The notes below the pieces were generated by a model. It was not told the origin of the DNA. It did no database searches and worked only from the letters and a program-made list of their open reading frames with translations. From Balneolales bacterium (GTDB taxonomy: Bacteria > Bacteroidota > Rhodothermia > Balneolales > Balneolaceae), in assembly GCA_030830725.1 (NCBI GenBank), contig JAURMN010000122.1:1-7989 (forward strand): a DNA stretch of 7,989 bases. The letters are read 5' to 3'. Position numbers and translations under genes: made by a program. Below are positions 6,071-7,989 of this stretch, piece by piece; the stretch's first letter is position 1; each line of letters starts with the position of its first letter.

Positions 6071-6595
6071 ATGAACACTTTTTCTCTTTTCATGGCTGGT
6101 GGTGGAGGTTTACTTTCTTTCAATACCGGATTCGCTATTTGGGTTGCAATATCGATGGTGATCTTTCTGTTCATCATGTACAAGTTTGCTCTACCTCCCA
6201 TAATGAAGGCTCTCGATGATCGTGAAACGAATATTCGTGAGTCGCTCGAAGCAGCTGAAAAAGCTCTTGCTAAAGCAGAAGAAGTGAGCAAGAATAATGA
6301 AGCCGTACTTCGAGAAGCAGAAGTAAAAGCACAGCAAATTCGTAAAGATGCTGTAAAAGATGCTGAAGTACTGCGTGCGGATCGAATAGAGAAAACCCGT
6401 CTCGAAGTAGAAAAACTTCTACTAGATGCACGTGCAACGATTGAGCAAGAGAAAAAACAAGCTCTAGCTGAATTACGTAAAGAAGTCACTACACTTGCTA
6501 TAGAAGCGTCCACCAAAATTCTCAAAGAGAATATGGACACGGAAAAAAATCAAAAATTGATCAACACATTTGTGGATGATCTTTCTAAAAATTGA
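6071..6595 (+). CDS. atpF: ATP synthase Fo subunit b
   Basis: Peripheral stalk subunit (174 residues) that anchors F1 to the membrane as a dimer. A short glycine-rich leader (1-19, containing GGGG) precedes one membrane helix at about 20-41 (FAIWVAISMVIFLFIMYKF). After the proline hinge LPPIMKALDDRE comes a long charged helix (about 45-158), rich in Ala, Glu, Lys and Arg, that forms the right-handed coiled coil. The C-terminal part (about 140-174) should bind delta. The ATG at 6071 is preferred: a TTG at 6014 would add 19 basic residues unlike family N-termini, and the ATG at 6092 (167 residues) is a reasonable alternative. No Shine-Dalgarno is seen. A 201-base gap separates it from atpE, while atpH follows after 6 bases, so b and delta are tightly linked. 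Confidence 0.95.
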   Translation: MNTFSLFMAGGGGLLSFNTGFAIWVAISMVIFLFIMYKFALPPIMKALDDRETNIRESLEAAEKALAKAEEVSKNNEAVLREAEVKAQQIRKDAVKDAEVLRADRIEKTRLEVEKLLLDARATIEQEKKQALAELRKEVTTLAIEASTKILKENMDTEKNQKLINTFVDDLSKN

Positions 6596-6601
6596 TTCTG
6601 A

Positions 6602-7135
6602 ATGGCAGGAAACGTCGCATATCGCTACGCTAAAGCTTGGATGAAACAGGTGCTAGAGGATAAGGTTCTGGAAACAACTCTCCAGGATGTAGAACTTATA
6701 TCCGCAACACTAGAAGGATCGAAAGATCTGGGTCTGTTTCTCAAAAGCCCAATGATTAATCGAACTGTAAAAAAAGATACACTAGAAGAGATCTTTAAAT
6801 CTAGGGTATCTGAATCTACATTTCGATTCATTGAATTACTTCTATCCAGACATAGAGAAGGTTTTCTTGGGCAGGTTGTCTCAGTGTTTCGAAGTATGTA
6901 TCGTGATGCCGCTGGAATTCTTGATGCAGAAATTCGATCCGCACTTTCACTAACCGATGCCGCTGTTAAAGAAATCTCTGATCGACTCTCTACAATCACA
7001 AAAAAGAGCGTAGAAGTCACACTAATCGTAGATGAAAGCCTAATCGGAGGGATTTCCGTTCGATTAGGAGATCAGGTAATCGATGGGACTGTAAAACACC
7101 AACTCGAAAAACTTAAAGAACAGTTTTCAGAATAA
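6602..7135 (+). CDS. atpH: ATP synthase F1 subunit delta (OSCP type)
   Basis: Soluble stalk subunit (177 residues, the normal size) that joins the b dimer to the top of the alpha3beta3 head. Residues about 1-105 are the helical N-terminal domain that binds alpha, opening with the family-typical VAYRYAKAW (5-13) and including FLKSPMI (46-52). Residues about 106-177 form the C-terminal domain with the OSCP signature LIGGISVRLGDQVIDGTVK (147-165) and the terminal helix QLEKLKEQF. The start is fixed by the N-terminal match and lies 6 bases after the atpF stop. atpA begins 12 bases after its stop. No anomaly is seen. Confidence 0.96.
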   Translation: MAGNVAYRYAKAWMKQVLEDKVLETTLQDVELISATLEGSKDLGLFLKSPMINRTVKKDTLEEIFKSRVSESTFRFIELLLSRHREGFLGQVVSVFRSMYRDAAGILDAEIRSALSLTDAAVKEISDRLSTITKKSVEVTLIVDESLIGGISVRLGDQVIDGTVKHQLEKLKEQFSE

Positions 7136-7136
7136 A

Positions 7137-7140
7137 CAGG
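7137..7140 (+). promoter_or_regulatory. Weak ribosome binding site of atpA
   Basis: CAGG, seven bases before the atpA ATG, is a short Shine-Dalgarno-like match at normal spacing. It supports the start at 7148 but is weak on its own. Confidence 0.3.
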
Positions 7141-7147
7141 TACAGAC

Positions 7148-7989
7148 ATGAGCCAAGTCAGACCAGATGAAGTTTCTGCTATTCTCCGTAAACAACTCTC
7201 AGGATTTGAAAGTGAAGCAGATACATATGAAGTAGGAACCGTCCTGGAAGTAGGGGATGGAATTGCCCGGGTATATGGGTTATCCAAAGTACAGGCCGGT
7301 GAGCTTGTTGAACTTCCAGACTCAAAAGATGTCGAGGGGAATGCCGTACGAGGAATGGTATTGAACCTGGAAGAGGATAATGTTGGGATTGTTTTGTTTG
7401 GTTCCTCACGATTGGTAGAAGAGGGTCATAGTGTTCGTCGTACCAACCAGATCGCTTCTATTAATGTGGGAGATTCAATGTTGGGCCGCGTTATTGACCC
7501 ACTTGGAAAGCCTCTAGATGGAAAAGGTTCAATTGTTGGAGATCTGGTAAATATGCCACTCGAGCGTAAAGCTCCTGGTGTAATATATCGTCAACCGGTC
7601 AATGAGCCGCTTCAGACAGGAATCAAAGCAATTGACTCGCTGATTCCGATTGGTCGTGGACAGCGTGAGTTGATTATCGGTGACCGTCAGACTGGAAAAA
7701 CAGCGGTTGCACTAGATACGATTATTAACCAAAAGCAGACACAAAATACGGATACACCAGTATACTGTATTTATGTTGCGGTTGGTCAAAAAGGTTCTAC
7801 TGTTGCCAGTATTCTCAAAACATTAGAGCAATACGGTGCAATGGAGTACACGACGATTGTGTCTGCTCCCGCAAGTTCAACTGCTCCAATGCGTTATATT
7901 GCTCCCTTTGCTGGTGCTGCCATTGGTGAATATTTCCGCGATACAGGTCGTCATGCACTTGTGATTTATGATGATTTGTCCAAGAAGGA
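7148..7989 (+). CDS. atpA: ATP synthase F1 subunit alpha, 3' end missing
   Basis: Non-catalytic nucleotide-binding subunit of the alpha3beta3 head. The frame is open from the ATG at 7148 to the window edge: 280 codons plus two bases, against about 500-530 in the family, so a little under half is missing. The N-terminus (SQVRPDEVSAILRKQL) is the delta-binding helix. The beta-barrel follows (about 27-95, with VGDGIARVYGL), then the nucleotide domain with LGRVIDPLGKPLDG, RKAPGVIYRQPVNEPLQTG and the Walker A loop GDRQTGKT (178-185, Lys184, including the Gln typical of alpha). VAVGQKGSTV, SAPASSTAPMRYIAPF and the Walker B strand ALVIYDDLSK (Asp275-Asp276) come next. The arginine finger and C-terminal domain lie beyond the window. 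It starts 12 bases after atpH. atpG probably follows, but this is not visible. Confidence 0.97.
   Translation, partial: MSQVRPDEVSAILRKQLSGFESEADTYEVGTVLEVGDGIARVYGLSKVQAGELVELPDSKDVEGNAVRGMVLNLEEDNVGIVLFGSSRLVEEGHSVRRTNQIASINVGDSMLGRVIDPLGKPLDGKGSIVGDLVNMPLERKAPGVIYRQPVNEPLQTGIKAIDSLIPIGRGQRELIIGDRQTGKTAVALDTIINQKQTQNTDTPVYCIYVAVGQKGSTVASILKTLEQYGAMEYTTIVSAPASSTAPMRYIAPFAGAAIGEYFRDTGRHALVIYDDLSKK

Noticed and set aside
5992..6540. 182-codon open frame on the minus strand opposite atpF
   Set aside because: Serine/arginine-rich composition is the mirror of the coiled-coil codons of atpF; it has no family resemblance and overlaps a certain gene.
6625..7020. 131-codon open frame on the minus strand opposite atpH
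   Set aside because: Antisense shadow of a certain gene, low-complexity serine-rich translation.

Overview
The window is a single-direction (+ strand) stretch of about 8 kb. By similarity it most resembles the Bacteroidota/Rhodothermota/Balneolota side of bacteria. The reasons are a bactofilin plus M23 peptidase pair next to an ATP synthase operon, an ATP synthase a subunit with a signal-peptide-like N-terminus and an extra exported domain, an AtpZ-type gene at the head of the atp cluster, and few clear Shine-Dalgarno sequences before the starts. No rRNA or marker gene is present, so this placement is an inference.

Region 1 (1-3378) begins inside guaB (IMP dehydrogenase), which lacks about its first 100 residues because the window starts there. 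Its stop codon overlaps the GTG start of a GT-B glycosyltransferase by 4 bases. That gene in turn overlaps, by 17 bases, a membrane-anchored M23 (LytM-type) peptidase with every expected metal and catalytic residue. The three genes look translationally coupled, linking guanine nucleotide synthesis to envelope genes.

Region 2 (3379-3890) is a 104-base spacer with an inverted repeat and a direct repeat, followed by a bactofilin gene. Bactofilins are cytoskeletal polymers that often work with an adjacent M23 peptidase in cell shape.

Region 3 (3943-7989) is the ATP synthase cluster: an AtpZ-type assembly protein, a small AtpI/AtpR-like membrane protein, then atpB (a), atpE (c), atpF (b), atpH (delta) and the first 280 codons of atpA (alpha). 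Together they encode the complete Fo sector, the delta (OSCP-type) stalk subunit and part of the F1 head. The c subunit lacks the sodium ligands, so the enzyme is predicted to be proton-coupled. A 201-base spacer between atpE and atpF is unusually long for this operon and rich in potential hairpins.

Most of the window is ordinary housekeeping DNA. I see no mobile element, CRISPR array, tRNA or defence system. The points most worth a second look are two lysines at a-subunit positions that line the proton path in model enzymes, the structured atpE-atpF spacer, and the peptidase/bactofilin/ATP synthase linkage.
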